Below are positions 17,066 through 24,879 of a stretch of 40,642 nucleotides of DNA, in pieces; the first letter of the stretch is position 1, and each line of letters starts with the position of its first letter. A program made the translations under genes and the position numbers. The DNA is taken from the NCBI RefSeq assembly GCF_001270495.1, contig NZ_LGUR01000248.1, positions 26,196 to 66,837 of the forward strand, written 5' to 3'. This DNA is from Streptomyces viridochromogenes. Lineage in GTDB: Bacteria; Actinomycetota; Actinomycetes; Streptomycetales; Streptomycetaceae. The notes below the pieces were generated by a model that saw nothing but the letters and a program-made list of their open reading frames with translations, was not told the DNA's origin and ran no database searches.

Positions 17066-17881
17066 ATGACTGATGAGCCAGCGAACTCCGGGCAGGAGGC
17101 ACTGCCCAAGATCGACACCTCGGTGCCGCAGTCGGCCCGGATCTGGAACTACTGGCTGGGCGGGAAGGACAACTACGAAGTCGACCGTGTGGCCGGTGAC
17201 GCGTTCCGCAAGATCTTCCCCGGTATCGAGACCGGAGCCCGTGCCGCCCGGTACTTCCTCGCCCGCGCCGTCCGTCATCTGGCCGCCGAGAAGGGCATCC
17301 GGCAGTTCCTGGACATAGGCACCGGGCTGCCCAGTGTGGACAACACCCATGAGATCGCCCAGCGGGTCGCCCCGGACAGCCGCATCGTCTATGTCGACAA
17401 CGACCCGTTGGTGCTGGCCCACGCCCGTGCACTGCTCACCAGTACCCCGGAAGGTGTCACCAACTACGTCGACGCCGACCTGCGTGACCCGGGCACCATC
17501 GTGCGGGAAGCCGGGAAGACGCTGAACTTCGACCAGCCGATCGCCCTCATGCTGATGGGCATCCTGGGCCACATCGAGGACTACGACGAGGCGCGCTCTA
17601 TCGTGCGGCGGCTGGTGGACGCCCTGCCCTCCGGCAGCTACCTCGTGCACTACGACAGCACCGACACCAGTGAGGCCTACCTCCAGGCCATCCAGGAGTA
17701 CAACGACGGCGGTTCGATCCCGTACATCCTCCGCAGCCCCGAGCAGATCGCCGGCTTCTTCGAGGGTCTGGAACTCCTCGAACCCGGCGTGGCGTCGTGC
17801 TCGCGCTGGCGTCCCGACGCCGGTGCCTGGGGTCTGCCGGCGGAGGTGCACCAGTACGGCGGTGTAGCCCTCAAGCGCTGA
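17066..17881 (+). CDS. DUF574 / methyltransferase family 19 protein
   Basis: A 271-residue SAM-dependent methyltransferase of the Streptomyces-abundant DUF574 family (PF04672). Diagnostic stretches are SARIWNYWLGGKDNYEVDR near the N-terminus (about 21-39), FLDIGTGLPSVDNTHEIA (SAM-binding motif I), IVYVDNDPLVLAHA (acidic ribose-binding loop) and IALMLMGILGHI. ATG 17066 is preferred over the longer GTG start at 17021 because GGGAG precedes it and the family consensus begins shortly after. Function of the family is not firmly known; members very often neighbour XRE/DUF5753 regulators, as here, where the two genes converge with a 54-base gap. Confidence 0.9.
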   Translation: MTDEPANSGQEALPKIDTSVPQSARIWNYWLGGKDNYEVDRVAGDAFRKIFPGIETGARAARYFLARAVRHLAAEKGIRQFLDIGTGLPSVDNTHEIAQRVAPDSRIVYVDNDPLVLAHARALLTSTPEGVTNYVDADLRDPGTIVREAGKTLNFDQPIALMLMGILGHIEDYDEARSIVRRLVDALPSGSYLVHYDSTDTSEAYLQAIQEYNDGGSIPYILRSPEQIAGFFEGLELLEPGVASCSRWRPDAGAWGLPAEVHQYGGVALKR

Positions 17882-17935
17882 ATCCCGCAGCGAGCGGCCG
17901 CCGGTCCCCCGGCTGTCGCCGGAGCACGCCGCGGA

Positions 17936-18841
17936 TCAGGTCTCCTGGAGGATGCGATGGAGAATCGTCGGAGTCTCGTCCGGCGATTCGGCCTCGACCA
18001 CCAGACGGTTCATGACATCCCAGTAGCGCTCGATCTCGCTCGGCTTGTCGGGGTAGAGGGCGGTCGCCAGTTGCTCGAGATAGACCACGTCGGGCAAGAG
18101 ACCTCCGGGCAGGCGCAGGATGGTCACGGGGCCGGATTCCGCGGCGTGGCCGCCGGCGAGGAACGGCATGATCTGGACGGTGACATGCGGGAGCCGGCAG
18201 ATCTCGATCAGGTGCCTGAGCTGATCGCGCATCACGTCGAGACCGCCCACCGGGCGGCGTAGCGCCGCCTCGTCGATCACGGCCCAGAGCTGCGCCGCCG
18301 GTCGGCGGTGCAGAATCCGCCCGCGTGTCATCCTCAGCGCGCATCGCCGGTCGACCTCCTCCGCACCGGCGTCCGGGTGGGCGAGCCGGATGGATGCGCG
18401 TGCGTAGTCAGGGGTCTGGAGCAGGTGGGGAACACGCTGGACCTCGAAGCAGCGGATGAGGCTCGCTGCCTGTTCGACCCCGAGACAGACCTGCGTCCAA
18501 GCGGGGACCACATCTGCGTAGTACTGCCACCAGGCAGGGGCGTTGGCCTGTTCGGCCAGGGTCAGCAAGGTGGCACGCTCTGCCTCGTCGGTGACGCCGT
18601 AGTGGGTGAGCAGGTCGGCCACGTCGCGCGGTTTGACCCCGTGGCGGCCACCCTCCAGTCGGCTGATCTTGGACCGGGAGGCACGGATGACGTGCCCCGC
18701 CGCCACCCGGGAGACACACCGTTCCTCCCGCAGCCTGCGCAGCCGCTCCCCCAGCACCAGCCGCGCCACCATGGGCCCGGCCGACCCGCCGTCCAGAACG
18801 CTGCTGTCAGCCGGGGTGTATGCGGCCTCGTCGGAGCGCAT
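17936..18841 (-). CDS. XRE-type regulator with DUF5753 domain
   Basis: The 301-residue protein has a helix-turn-helix of the XRE type at about 28-85 (LGERLRRLRE..., SRSKISRLEGGRHGVKP) and a long C-terminal DUF5753 domain (about 100-300) typical of Streptomyces regulators, with LLQTPDYARA, ILHRRPAAQLWAVIDEAALRRPVG spread across its centre, and VTVQIMPF. Such genes are commonly paired with a small DUF397 gene or a DUF574 methyltransferase; here the methyltransferase is convergent and no DUF397 gene is seen. Start ATG 18841 has CAGGGAGA about 7 bases upstream; ATG 18847 is only two codons longer. Confidence 0.9.
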   Translation of the reverse strand: MRSDEAAYTPADSSVLDGGSAGPMVARLVLGERLRRLREERCVSRVAAGHVIRASRSKISRLEGGRHGVKPRDVADLLTHYGVTDEAERATLLTLAEQANAPAWWQYYADVVPAWTQVCLGVEQAASLIRCFEVQRVPHLLQTPDYARASIRLAHPDAGAEEVDRRCALRMTRGRILHRRPAAQLWAVIDEAALRRPVGGLDVMRDQLRHLIEICRLPHVTVQIMPFLAGGHAAESGPVTILRLPGGLLPDVVYLEQLATALYPDKPSEIERYWDVMNRLVVEAESPDETPTILHRILQET

Positions 18842-18994
18842 GGGCATTCTCCCTGCGGTGTACGCGACTCGGCGCGCGTACGAGCGGTGCGGCCGCCATC
18901 CTAGGGGCAGTTGGGTGCAGGGTCTTCGGGCCCCGGGAATGATCTTCGCCTGTGTCGCGGGGGTGACGGACCGGTCCTCGCCATCCGTTGCCCA

Positions 18995-19058
18995 CCCCGC
19001 CCGTCGTCCACTCCGCCCGTTGTCCATCCCGCCCGTTGTCCACCCCGCCCTCGGTCCG
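18995..19058. repeat. Four tandem 16 bp repeats upstream of the VOC gene
   Basis: Copies begin at 18995, 19011, 19027 and 19043, each exactly 16 bases, with consensus YCCGCCCGTTGTCCAY; the first three are near-identical and the fourth is diverged. They fill the intergenic gap between the divergent XRE and VOC genes. The third copy supplies the TTGTCC that fits as a -35 box for the VOC promoter, so repeat number may affect expression. Confidence 0.75.
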
Positions 19059-19064
19059 CATCAT
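19036..19064 (+). promoter_or_regulatory. Candidate leaderless promoter of the VOC gene
   Basis: TTGTCC (19036-19041, inside the tandem repeat), 17 bases, CATCAT (19059-19064), six bases, then ATG 19071. There is no ribosome site before the ATG. The -10 is imperfect, so this is a moderate inference. Confidence 0.4.
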
Positions 19065-19070
19065 GACCGA

Positions 19071-19460
19071 ATGGCACGACTCCACGACATCGTCATCGAC
19101 TGTGCCCACCCGGCCGTCACGGCCCGCTTCTGGGCCGCCGCACTCGACGGTTACTCCGTCGCCCCGTACGACGACGCCGAACTCGCGCGTCTGCGAGCGC
19201 AGGGGATCGCCGGCCCGGAGGACGATCCGACCGTGCTCGTCGAACCCTCCGGCGGCGGCCCCCGTCTGTGGTGCCAGCTCGTGCCGGAGCCGAAGCGGGT
19301 GAAGAACCGCCTGCACCTGGACCTGGTCTCCGGCGCCGCGGAGGCCGAGATCGGACGGCTCGCCGGTCTCGGCGCGACCGTTCTGGCCCGCCATGAGGAC
19401 CACTGGGTGCTGGCCGACCCCGAGGGCAACGAGTTCTGCCTCTTTCCCACCGCGTCCTGA
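19071..19460 (+). CDS. VOC (glyoxalase/bleomycin-resistance fold) protein
   Basis: A 129-residue single-domain member of the vicinal oxygen chelate superfamily (Glyoxalase_6-like): it opens RLHDIVIDCAHP, has the paired segment RLHLDLVSG in the second beta-alpha-beta-beta-beta unit, and closes ADPEGNEFCLFP with the conserved Glu. His5, the His of LHLDL and this Glu are the likely metal or ligand positions. Members range from lyases to resistance proteins and dioxygenases, and the substrate cannot be named. It is followed after 46 bases by a mycothiol-type isomerase homologue on the same strand. Confidence 0.88.
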   Translation: MARLHDIVIDCAHPAVTARFWAAALDGYSVAPYDDAELARLRAQGIAGPEDDPTVLVEPSGGGPRLWCQLVPEPKRVKNRLHLDLVSGAAEAEIGRLAGLGATVLARHEDHWVLADPEGNEFCLFPTAS

Positions 19461-19506
19461 GCCGGCGCTGCCCCTCGACCGCACTCCATCCGGCACACTC
19501 ACCCCC

Positions 19507-20253
19507 ATGGAGACAGCCGACTTCGTTCCAACCCTGGACCGCGAGGGTCAGTTGATGGCCGCGGCCGCCGAAGAGGCCGGGCCGGACGCCAAGGTGCCGA
19601 CCTGTCCGGACTGGCAGATGCGGGATCTGTTGCGGCACACGGGGATGGTGCACCGCTGGGCGGCGGCGTTCGTCGCCGAGGGGCACACCGCCTACCACCC
19701 CGACGGCGGCCTGCCCGACCTCGACGGCACCGCGTTGCTCGCCTGGTTCAGGGAGGGGCACCGCCACCTCGTCGACACGCTCGCCGACGCCCCCGCCGAC
19801 GTGCGGTGCTGGCACTTTCTGCCCGCCCCGTCGCCCCTCGCGTTCTGGGCCCGCCGGCAGGCACACGAGACGACCGTGCACCGCTTCGACGCGGAGACTG
19901 CCCGCGGTGGCACACCGAGCGGGATTGACCCCGGCTTCGCGGCGGACGGCGTCGACGAGGTGCTGTGCGCCTTTCACGCCCGGCCGAAGAGCCGGGTCCG
20001 CAGTGCCGAGCCCCGGGTGCTGCGGGTGCGGGCGACGGACACGGACGACGCCGTGTGGACCGTACGGCTGTCGCAGGAGCCGCCCGCGGCCGAGCGGGGT
20101 GACACCGACACCGCTCAGGCCGACTGCGAGATCTCCGGACCGGTCGCGCGGCTGTATCTGGCGCTGTGGAACCGGCTTCCCTTCCCACAGGTGACCGGCG
20201 ACGCCTCCCTCGCCACGCTGTGGCGGGAGAACTCCGCCGTCACCTGGAGCTGA
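19507..20253 (+). CDS. Mycothiol-dependent maleylpyruvate isomerase family protein
   Basis: A 248-residue protein with the DinB-like metal-binding N-terminal domain (CPDWQMRDLLRHTGMVHRW, about 37-55; HETTVHRFDAE near 120-130 gives further metal His/Asp/Glu) and an SCP2-like C-terminal domain ending in the usual LWRENSA-type region. The family uses mycothiol as thiol cofactor in isomerisation or S-transfer; many members have unknown substrates. CACACT sits seven bases before the ATG and no ribosome site is visible, so the message might be leaderless, or translation may follow from the VOC gene. It converges with the MarR gene. Confidence 0.85.
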   Translation: METADFVPTLDREGQLMAAAAEEAGPDAKVPTCPDWQMRDLLRHTGMVHRWAAAFVAEGHTAYHPDGGLPDLDGTALLAWFREGHRHLVDTLADAPADVRCWHFLPAPSPLAFWARRQAHETTVHRFDAETARGGTPSGIDPGFAADGVDEVLCAFHARPKSRVRSAEPRVLRVRATDTDDAVWTVRLSQEPPAAERGDTDTAQADCEISGPVARLYLALWNRLPFPQVTGDASLATLWRENSAVTWS

Positions 20254-20297
20254 AGCCGAGCCACGCTACGCGGGTCTGAACCCGGGCCGTACGCAGG

Positions 20298-20678
20298 TCA
20301 GTTCGCCAGCATCCTCGTCAGTACCGCACGCTGTACCGGCAGCACCGCGCCGTGCAGCGTGCGCCCTTTCGCTGTCAGGCACACCTTCACGCCCCGCCGG
20401 TCCTCCTGGCACATGCCGCGCTCGACGAGCCCGTCCTTCTCCAGCCGGGCGATCAGCCGTGACAGGGCGCTCTGGCTCAGGTGCACGCGCTCGGAGATCT
20501 CCTGCACTCGGTACGACGCACACGAGCCGTCCGCCAGCACGTCCAGGACCTCGAAGTCGCTTGCGCACAGGCCATGTCGACCGAGGGCGCGGTCGAGTTC
20601 GCACTGCGTGCGCGCATGCAGCGCCAGGATGTCGTGCCACTGGTCCACGAGCGCCTGCTCGGGCTTCTCCGCCGCCAT
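20298..20678 (-). CDS. MarR-family transcriptional regulator
   Basis: A 126-residue winged-helix protein. The DNA-binding region reads EISERVHLSQSALSRLIARLEKDGLVER with wing MCQEDRRGVKVCLTAKG (about 62-110), the standard MarR arrangement; the flanking helices form the dimer interface and ligand pocket. Cysteines in CASDF, CASYR, CQED and VCL could in principle make it redox-responsive, but that is speculation. It is divergent from the drug exporter over an AT-rich 85-base gap holding inverted repeats, so it very probably represses that exporter and itself. No ribosome site precedes the ATG. Confidence 0.9.
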   Translation of the reverse strand: MAAEKPEQALVDQWHDILALHARTQCELDRALGRHGLCASDFEVLDVLADGSCASYRVQEISERVHLSQSALSRLIARLEKDGLVERGMCQEDRRGVKVCLTAKGRTLHGAVLPVQRAVLTRMLAN

Positions 20679-20700
20679 GGGCGCACCGTAGCAGAGATGC

Positions 20701-20711
20701 GCAATTATTGC
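20701..20711. promoter_or_regulatory. Inverted repeat GCAAT-T-ATTGC, likely MarR operator
   Basis: A perfect 11-base dyad in the MarR-exporter gap. A second dyad, ATGC-ATAC-GCAT (20738-20749), lies between the exporter promoter elements. MarR proteins typically bind such AT-rich dyads in divergent intergenic regions. The assignment is inference. Confidence 0.5.
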
Positions 20712-20728
20712 ATCGGAATTAAATGTAC

Positions 20729-20756
20729 TTGCAGTTGATGCATACGCATGTACTGT
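20729..20756 (+). promoter_or_regulatory. Leaderless promoter of the 14-helix exporter gene
   Basis: TTGCAG (20729-20734), 16 bases, TACTGT (20751-20756), seven bases to ATG 20764. The -10 fits TAnnnT and its distance predicts transcription starting at the A of ATG. No Shine-Dalgarno sequence is present. On the other strand TACGGT (20690-20685) stands six bases before the MarR ATG in the same way. Confidence 0.6.
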
Positions 20757-20763
20757 CTTCGCC

Positions 20764-22242
20764 ATGACCTCTCCGCTCACCACCCCCGCGTCCGACGGAC
20801 GCTGGACCCCCCGGCTGTGGGGCACCTTGCTGGTGCTGTGCGCCGCGATGTTCCTGGACGCGCTGGACGTGTCGATGGTCGGCGTCGCCCTGCCCTCCAT
20901 CGGCGCCGACCTGGGCCTGTCCACCTCGACCCTCCAGTGGATCGTCAGTAGCTACATCCTTGGCTACGGCGGCCTGCTGCTCCTCGGCGGACGGACCGCC
21001 GACCTGCTGGGCCGACGCCAGGTCTTCCTGGTGGCCCTCGGCGTCTTCGCGCTCGCCTCACTGCTCGGCGGGCTCGTCGACTCGGGCCTGCTGCTGATCG
21101 CCAGCCGTTTCGTCAAGGGCCTGGCCGCGGCCTTCACCGCGCCCGCCGGGCTGTCCATCATCACCACGACGTTCGCCGAGGGCCCGGTACGCAACCGGGC
21201 GCTGGCGATCTACACCACCTGCGCCGCCACCGGCTACTCGATGGGGCTCGTCTTCTCCGGCCTGCTCACCGAGGCCAGCTGGCGCCTCACCATGCTGCTC
21301 CCGGCGCCCGTCGCGCTGATCGCCCTGGTCGCCGGCCTGAAGCTGCTCCCGCGCAGCGAGCGCGAACGGGCCACCGGCGGTTACGACGTCCCCGGCGCCA
21401 TCCTCGGCACCGCCTCGATGCTGCTGCTGGTGTTCACCGTCGTCGAGGCGCCCGAGGTGGGCTGGGGCTCGGCCCGCACGGTCCTGTCCTTCGTCGCCGT
21501 CGTCGTCCTGCTGACGGCCTTCGTCCGCGTCGAGCGGCGCAGCCCGAGCCCGCTGATCCGGCTGGGCGTGCTGCGCTCGGGGGCCCAAGTGCGCGCCCAG
21601 CTGGGGGCGTTGACGTTCGTCGGCAGCTACATCGGCTTCCAGTTCCTGGTCACGCTGTACATGCAGCAGCTGCTCGGCTGGTCCGCGCTGCACACGGCCC
21701 TGGCCTTCCTGCCGGCAGGCGCGCTTGTGGCACTGTCGGCGACGAAGGTCGGTGCGATCATCGACCGGTTCGGCACCCCACGGCTGATCGCGATCGGCTT
21801 CGCCCTCATGGTCGCGGGCTATGTCCTGTTCCTGCGCATCGACCTCGACCCGGTCTACGCGGCGGTCATCCTGCCCACGATGCTGCTCGTCGGCTCGGCC
21901 TTCGCGCTGACCTTCCCCTCGCTCAACGTCCAGGCCACGAACGGCGTCGACGAACACGAGCAGGGCATGGTCTCGGGCCTGCTCAACACCTCGGTCCAGG
22001 TGGGCGGGGCGCTCTTCCTGGCCGTCGTGACGGCGGTCCTGACCGCGAACACGCCCGAGGAACCCGCGTCCCCGCAGGCGGTCCTCGACAGCTACCTGCC
22101 CGCTCTGGCCGTGGTCACGGCGATCGCGGTCGTGGGTCTGCTGATCGCCCTCACCGGACTGCGCACCCGCCCCGAGCGGCAGACCGTCGTGGTCGCCAAG
22201 TCCCTGCCCCAGGAGGCGGAGCGCGTCAGCGTACGCGACTAG
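20764..22242 (+). CDS. MFS drug exporter, DHA2 (EmrB/QacA) family, 14 helices
   Basis: A 492-residue proton-driven exporter with about fourteen membrane helices. Features: LDALDVSMVGVALPSIGADL in helix 1 (motif D1-like), GGRTADLLGRRQVF between helices 2 and 3 (motif A), SRFVKGLAAAFTAPAGLSI in helix 4 and motif C-like GYSMGLVFSGLLTEASWR in helix 5. Family members expel lipophilic cations, antibiotics or own metabolites. The divergent MarR gene and the palindromes in the gap indicate drug- or metabolite-inducible control. A strong hairpin follows the gene. Confidence 0.92.
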   Translation: MTSPLTTPASDGRWTPRLWGTLLVLCAAMFLDALDVSMVGVALPSIGADLGLSTSTLQWIVSSYILGYGGLLLLGGRTADLLGRRQVFLVALGVFALASLLGGLVDSGLLLIASRFVKGLAAAFTAPAGLSIITTTFAEGPVRNRALAIYTTCAATGYSMGLVFSGLLTEASWRLTMLLPAPVALIALVAGLKLLPRSERERATGGYDVPGAILGTASMLLLVFTVVEAPEVGWGSARTVLSFVAVVVLLTAFVRVERRSPSPLIRLGVLRSGAQVRAQLGALTFVGSYIGFQFLVTLYMQQLLGWSALHTALAFLPAGALVALSATKVGAIIDRFGTPRLIAIGFALMVAGYVLFLRIDLDPVYAAVILPTMLLVGSAFALTFPSLNVQATNGVDEHEQGMVSGLLNTSVQVGGALFLAVVTAVLTANTPEEPASPQAVLDSYLPALAVVTAIAVVGLLIALTGLRTRPERQTVVVAKSLPQEAERVSVRD

Positions 22243-22270
22243 GCCCTGTCGGGGGAGCCTCCGAGACCCT

Positions 22271-22303
22271 GTGCCCGGCGGAGCCGCTTGCTCCGCCGGG
22301 CGC
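22271..22303 (+). terminator. Strong hairpin after the exporter gene
   Basis: GCCCGGCGGAG (22273-22283) pairs perfectly with CTCCGCCGGGC (22291-22301) across a 7-base loop, and two further pairs extend it. It is 30 bases past the exporter stop. There is no uridine tract, as usual for Streptomyces terminators. Confidence 0.75.
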
Positions 22304-22323
22304 ACTGCTGTTTGACTCGGAGT

Positions 22324-22608
22324 ATGGAGAGTTACGGGGGACGGCGCCGTCAGGCCGAGCGGGACGCGATCACCGTCGAGATCGGGTACGCGCTGTTCAG
22401 TGCCGCGTTCGCGGCGGCGGTGCTGTTCGGGGCGATCGTCGGGCCGGCGTTCGTCTTCGACGTGTCGGACGGCACGCGCGGCACACTCGTCGGCGTGGGC
22501 ACCACGGTCGCGGTCGTGCTGTTCTTCGCCCGGGTCGTCAGCGTCCTGACGCGGTTCCGACAGGCGTCTCAGCCCAACCAGCCCGGCCGCACCAACCCCG
22601 ACTCGTAG
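22324..22608 (+). CDS. Small two-helix membrane protein, DUF6332-like
   Basis: A 94-residue protein: basic N-terminus MESYGGRRRQAERDA, then two hydrophobic helices (about 20-43 and 56-77) and a polar tail. The QAERDAITVEIGYAL opening is one I associate with DUF6332 proteins of Streptomyces, whose role is unknown. Only 22 bases separate it from the preceding hairpin. Its last 40 bases overlap the 3' end of the convergent response-regulator gene. Confidence 0.7.
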   Translation: MESYGGRRRQAERDAITVEIGYALFSAAFAAAVLFGAIVGPAFVFDVSDGTRGTLVGVGTTVAVVLFFARVVSVLTRFRQASQPNQPGRTNPDS

Positions 22609-23234
22609 GCCAGTACCACGAGTTGGGCCCGGTCGCGGGCGCCGAGCTTCACCATGGTGCGGCTGACGTGGGTCTTCGCGGTGAGCGGGCTGACCACCAG
22701 ACGGCGGGCGATCTCCTGGTTGGACAGTCCGATGCCGACCAGCGCCATCACCTCCCGCTCGCGCTCGGTGAGTTCGGCGAGGGCGTCGGCGGCCGCGGGC
22801 TCCTTGGAGCGGGCGGCGAACTCGGCGATCAGCCGCCGGGTCACGCCCGGTGACAGCAGCGCGTCGCCCTCGACCACCGCCCGCACGGCACGCAGGAGTT
22901 CGTCCGGCTCGGTGTCCTTGACCAGGAACCCGGAGGCGCCCGAGCGGATGGCCTCGAAGACGTACTCGTCGAGTTCGAAGGTGGTGAGCATGACCACCTT
23001 GACGCCCGTCAGCTCGCCGTCCTCGGTGATCCGCCGGGTCGCGGCGAGCCCGTCGAGGAGTGGCATGCGGATGTCCATCAGGACGACGTCGGGCCGCAGT
23101 TCGCGCACCCTGCGCAGCGCCTCCTCGCCGTCGGACGCCTCCGCGGCCACCTCGATGTCGGGCTGGGCGTCGAGCAGCGCCCGGAAACCGGCCCGCACCA
23201 GTGACTGGTCGTCGGCGAGCAGTACGCGGATCAC
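22569..23234 (-). CDS. NarL/LuxR-type response regulator
   Basis: A 221-residue two-component regulator. The receiver domain (1-120) has the acidic pair ADDQ (8-9), phospho-acceptor Asp54 in LMDIRMP, the switch Thr in MLTTFE and Lys in GFLVKDTEPDELL. A linker leads to a C-terminal LuxR helix-turn-helix (about 155-215): LTEREREVMALVGIGLSNQEIARRL, then TAKTHVSRTMVKLGARDRAQLV. GTG 23234 is preceded by AAGGAGG and overlaps the kinase stop codon by 4 bases (GTGA), so translation is coupled. Target genes are not evident; the adjacent exporter or membrane protein genes are possible targets. Confidence 0.95.
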   Translation of the reverse strand: MIRVLLADDQSLVRAGFRALLDAQPDIEVAAEASDGEEALRRVRELRPDVVLMDIRMPLLDGLAATRRITEDGELTGVKVVMLTTFELDEYVFEAIRSGASGFLVKDTEPDELLRAVRAVVEGDALLSPGVTRRLIAEFAARSKEPAAADALAELTEREREVMALVGIGLSNQEIARRLVVSPLTAKTHVSRTMVKLGARDRAQLVVLAYESGLVRPGWLG

Positions 23235-24490
23235 CGGTCCTCCTTGACGTCGTTGTTCGGTTCGCCGGCGGGAGTCTTCAACGGCAGTACGGCGAGCACC
23301 CGGAACCCCCCGTCGGCACGCGGGCCCGCCTCGATCGTGCCACCGAGCGCGGCCGCCCGCTCCCGCATTCCGGCGAGTCCGTTGCCGCTGCCGCCCGCGT
23401 CGGCGCCGGTCGCGGGACCGTCGTCGTCGATACGCAGTCGGAGCGTCGTCCGTTCGTCGTGATCGAGCTGCACGCGCGCGTGCCGCGAACCCGAGTGGCG
23501 CACGACGTTGGTGAGGGCCTCCTGGATGATCCGGAAGGCGGCGAGGTCCGTGCCGGGCGCCAGGCTGGGCGGTTCGCCCTCGACCTCGACGGTGAGGCCC
23601 GCGCTCGCCGCCTGCTCCACCAGTTCGGGCAGCCGGTCGAGGCCGGGCGCCGGGGTGCGCGGGGCGTCGCCGGGGGCGCGCAGGGTGTCGAGGACCTGGC
23701 GGACCTCGCCGAGCGCCTCCTTGCTCTTGGCCTTGATGGTGGTGAGCGCCGTGCGCGCCTGCTCGGGATCGGTGTCGAGCAACGCCAGGCCGACGCCCGC
23801 CTGCACATTGATCACGCTGATGCTGTGTGCGAGGACGTCGTGCAGCTCGCGGGCGATCCGCAGCCGTTCCTCGTCGGCACGCCGCCGCGCCGCCTGCGCC
23901 CGCTCGGCCCGCTCCTTCGCCCACTGCTCGCGCCGGGTCCTGGCCAGCTCCGACACCGCCACGATCGCCGCCACCCAGGCGGCGATCACGCCCTCCTGCC
24001 CCCAGGGCGCGGCCGAGTCACCGGACGGCGGCAGCCACTGGTACAGCCAGTGGGCCACCAGGGCGTGCCCGATCCAGAGCACCCCGACCGCGGCCCAGGC
24101 GGCCTTGCGGTGCCCCGTGAGGATGGCGTTGAAGCAGGCCAGGGCGACCGCCACGAAGACCGGCCCGTACGGATATCCGGCGCCCAGATAGACCATGGCG
24201 GCCGTCGCCGTCCCGAACGCGACGGCCACCGGGTACCGCTTGCGGAACAGCAGCAGTGCCGACGCCACGAACAACAGCGCGCGTGCGAAGGGGTCGAGGG
24301 GCGCCCGGTCGTCCAGCTGCCCCTCGGCCGCGAAGTTCGAGCCGGCCATCACGAAGACCGTGATCAGCAGGGTGGAGCGCCAGGGCCAGCGAGGGGCGTG
24401 CTCGTCGTCGGCCCACCGGTTCCACCCCGGTGGACCGTGCCGCCACCACATCTGCGGCCCGCCGCCCCGGCGTGCCTGCTGCTCGTCCAT
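23231..24490 (-). CDS. Sensor histidine kinase, HisKA_3 type
   Basis: A 419-residue membrane kinase. A Trp/Pro-rich cytoplasmic head is followed by several membrane helices (about 40-175) with short loops, so the sensor is probably intramembrane. The dimerisation/phosphoacceptor segment is ARELHDVLAHSISVINVQAGV (phospho-His in ELHD), and the C-terminal HATPase shows FRIIQEALTNVVRHSG (N box), DDDGPA and GNGLAGMRERAAALGG (G boxes). It phosphorylates the regulator encoded by the overlapping downstream gene. ATG 24490 is preferred: TAGCGT lies exactly seven bases upstream, suggesting a leaderless message; GTG 24499 is three codons longer without support. Confidence 0.93.
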   Translation of the reverse strand: MDEQQARRGGGPQMWWRHGPPGWNRWADDEHAPRWPWRSTLLITVFVMAGSNFAAEGQLDDRAPLDPFARALLFVASALLLFRKRYPVAVAFGTATAAMVYLGAGYPYGPVFVAVALACFNAILTGHRKAAWAAVGVLWIGHALVAHWLYQWLPPSGDSAAPWGQEGVIAAWVAAIVAVSELARTRREQWAKERAERAQAARRRADEERLRIARELHDVLAHSISVINVQAGVGLALLDTDPEQARTALTTIKAKSKEALGEVRQVLDTLRAPGDAPRTPAPGLDRLPELVEQAASAGLTVEVEGEPPSLAPGTDLAAFRIIQEALTNVVRHSGSRHARVQLDHDERTTLRLRIDDDGPATGADAGGSGNGLAGMRERAAALGGTIEAGPRADGGFRVLAVLPLKTPAGEPNNDVKEDR

Positions 24491-24497
24491 GTCCGCC

Positions 24498-24503
24498 ACG
24501 CTA
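24498..24503 (-). promoter_or_regulatory. -10 box of a probable leaderless kinase promoter
   Basis: TAGCGT on the minus strand fits TAnnnT and stands seven bases before ATG 24490. No strong -35 is seen (GTGACG with a 19-base spacer is the nearest). No ribosome site precedes the kinase. Confidence 0.45.
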
Positions 24504-24543
24504 GACGCGATGACCGCCGGGCGGCGTCACCCGCGCGTGGTGA

Positions 24544-24879
24544 TCACACGTACTCCCCGCGAAGTACGTCCGCCGCCTCGCGCTCCCGGATCCGCGGCCC
24601 GGCGAACCGCATCGTCACCGGCAGCAGCACGAGGCGGATGAGGGTTTCGGCGGGGCGCCGCGGGTCCCGGACGCGTCAGTCCCGGGCCTGGTCGAGGCCG
24701 GCACCGGCTATCCGCTCACCGGCGTCGAGGCCGACGATCTGCGCGATCGACGCCGACTGGTGGACGCGGCGGAGTCGCGGCGCGGGACCCGCACGGCGCG
24801 CCCTGCGCACCCGGAGCCTGCGCCAGGACCCGGAACTGCTGCCGTCATCCGTGCCGGTCCGCTGACGGCTCGCGCCGGT
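24544..24879 (-). pseudogene. Possible gene remnant in a 389-base gap
   Basis: Between the kinase start and the TetR stop no intact gene fits. On the minus strand a frame with high third-position GC reads SASIAQIVGLDAGERIAG, is interrupted by TGA at 24678-24676, and continues RPAETLIRLVLLPVTMRFAG to a second TGA at 24546-24544; the two parts look like pieces of one decayed protein. On the plus strand a competing frame reads VPGLVEAGTGYPLTGVEADD, faintly like the C-terminal part of a GT4 glycosyltransferase. Both cannot be real, and neither has a start with a ribosome site. No family is assigned. Confidence 0.3.

Noticed and set aside
18995..19058. Tandem repeats here and at 35805-35879 considered as CRISPR
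   Set aside because: Units are 15-16 bp and directly adjacent, with no spacers and no cas genes.
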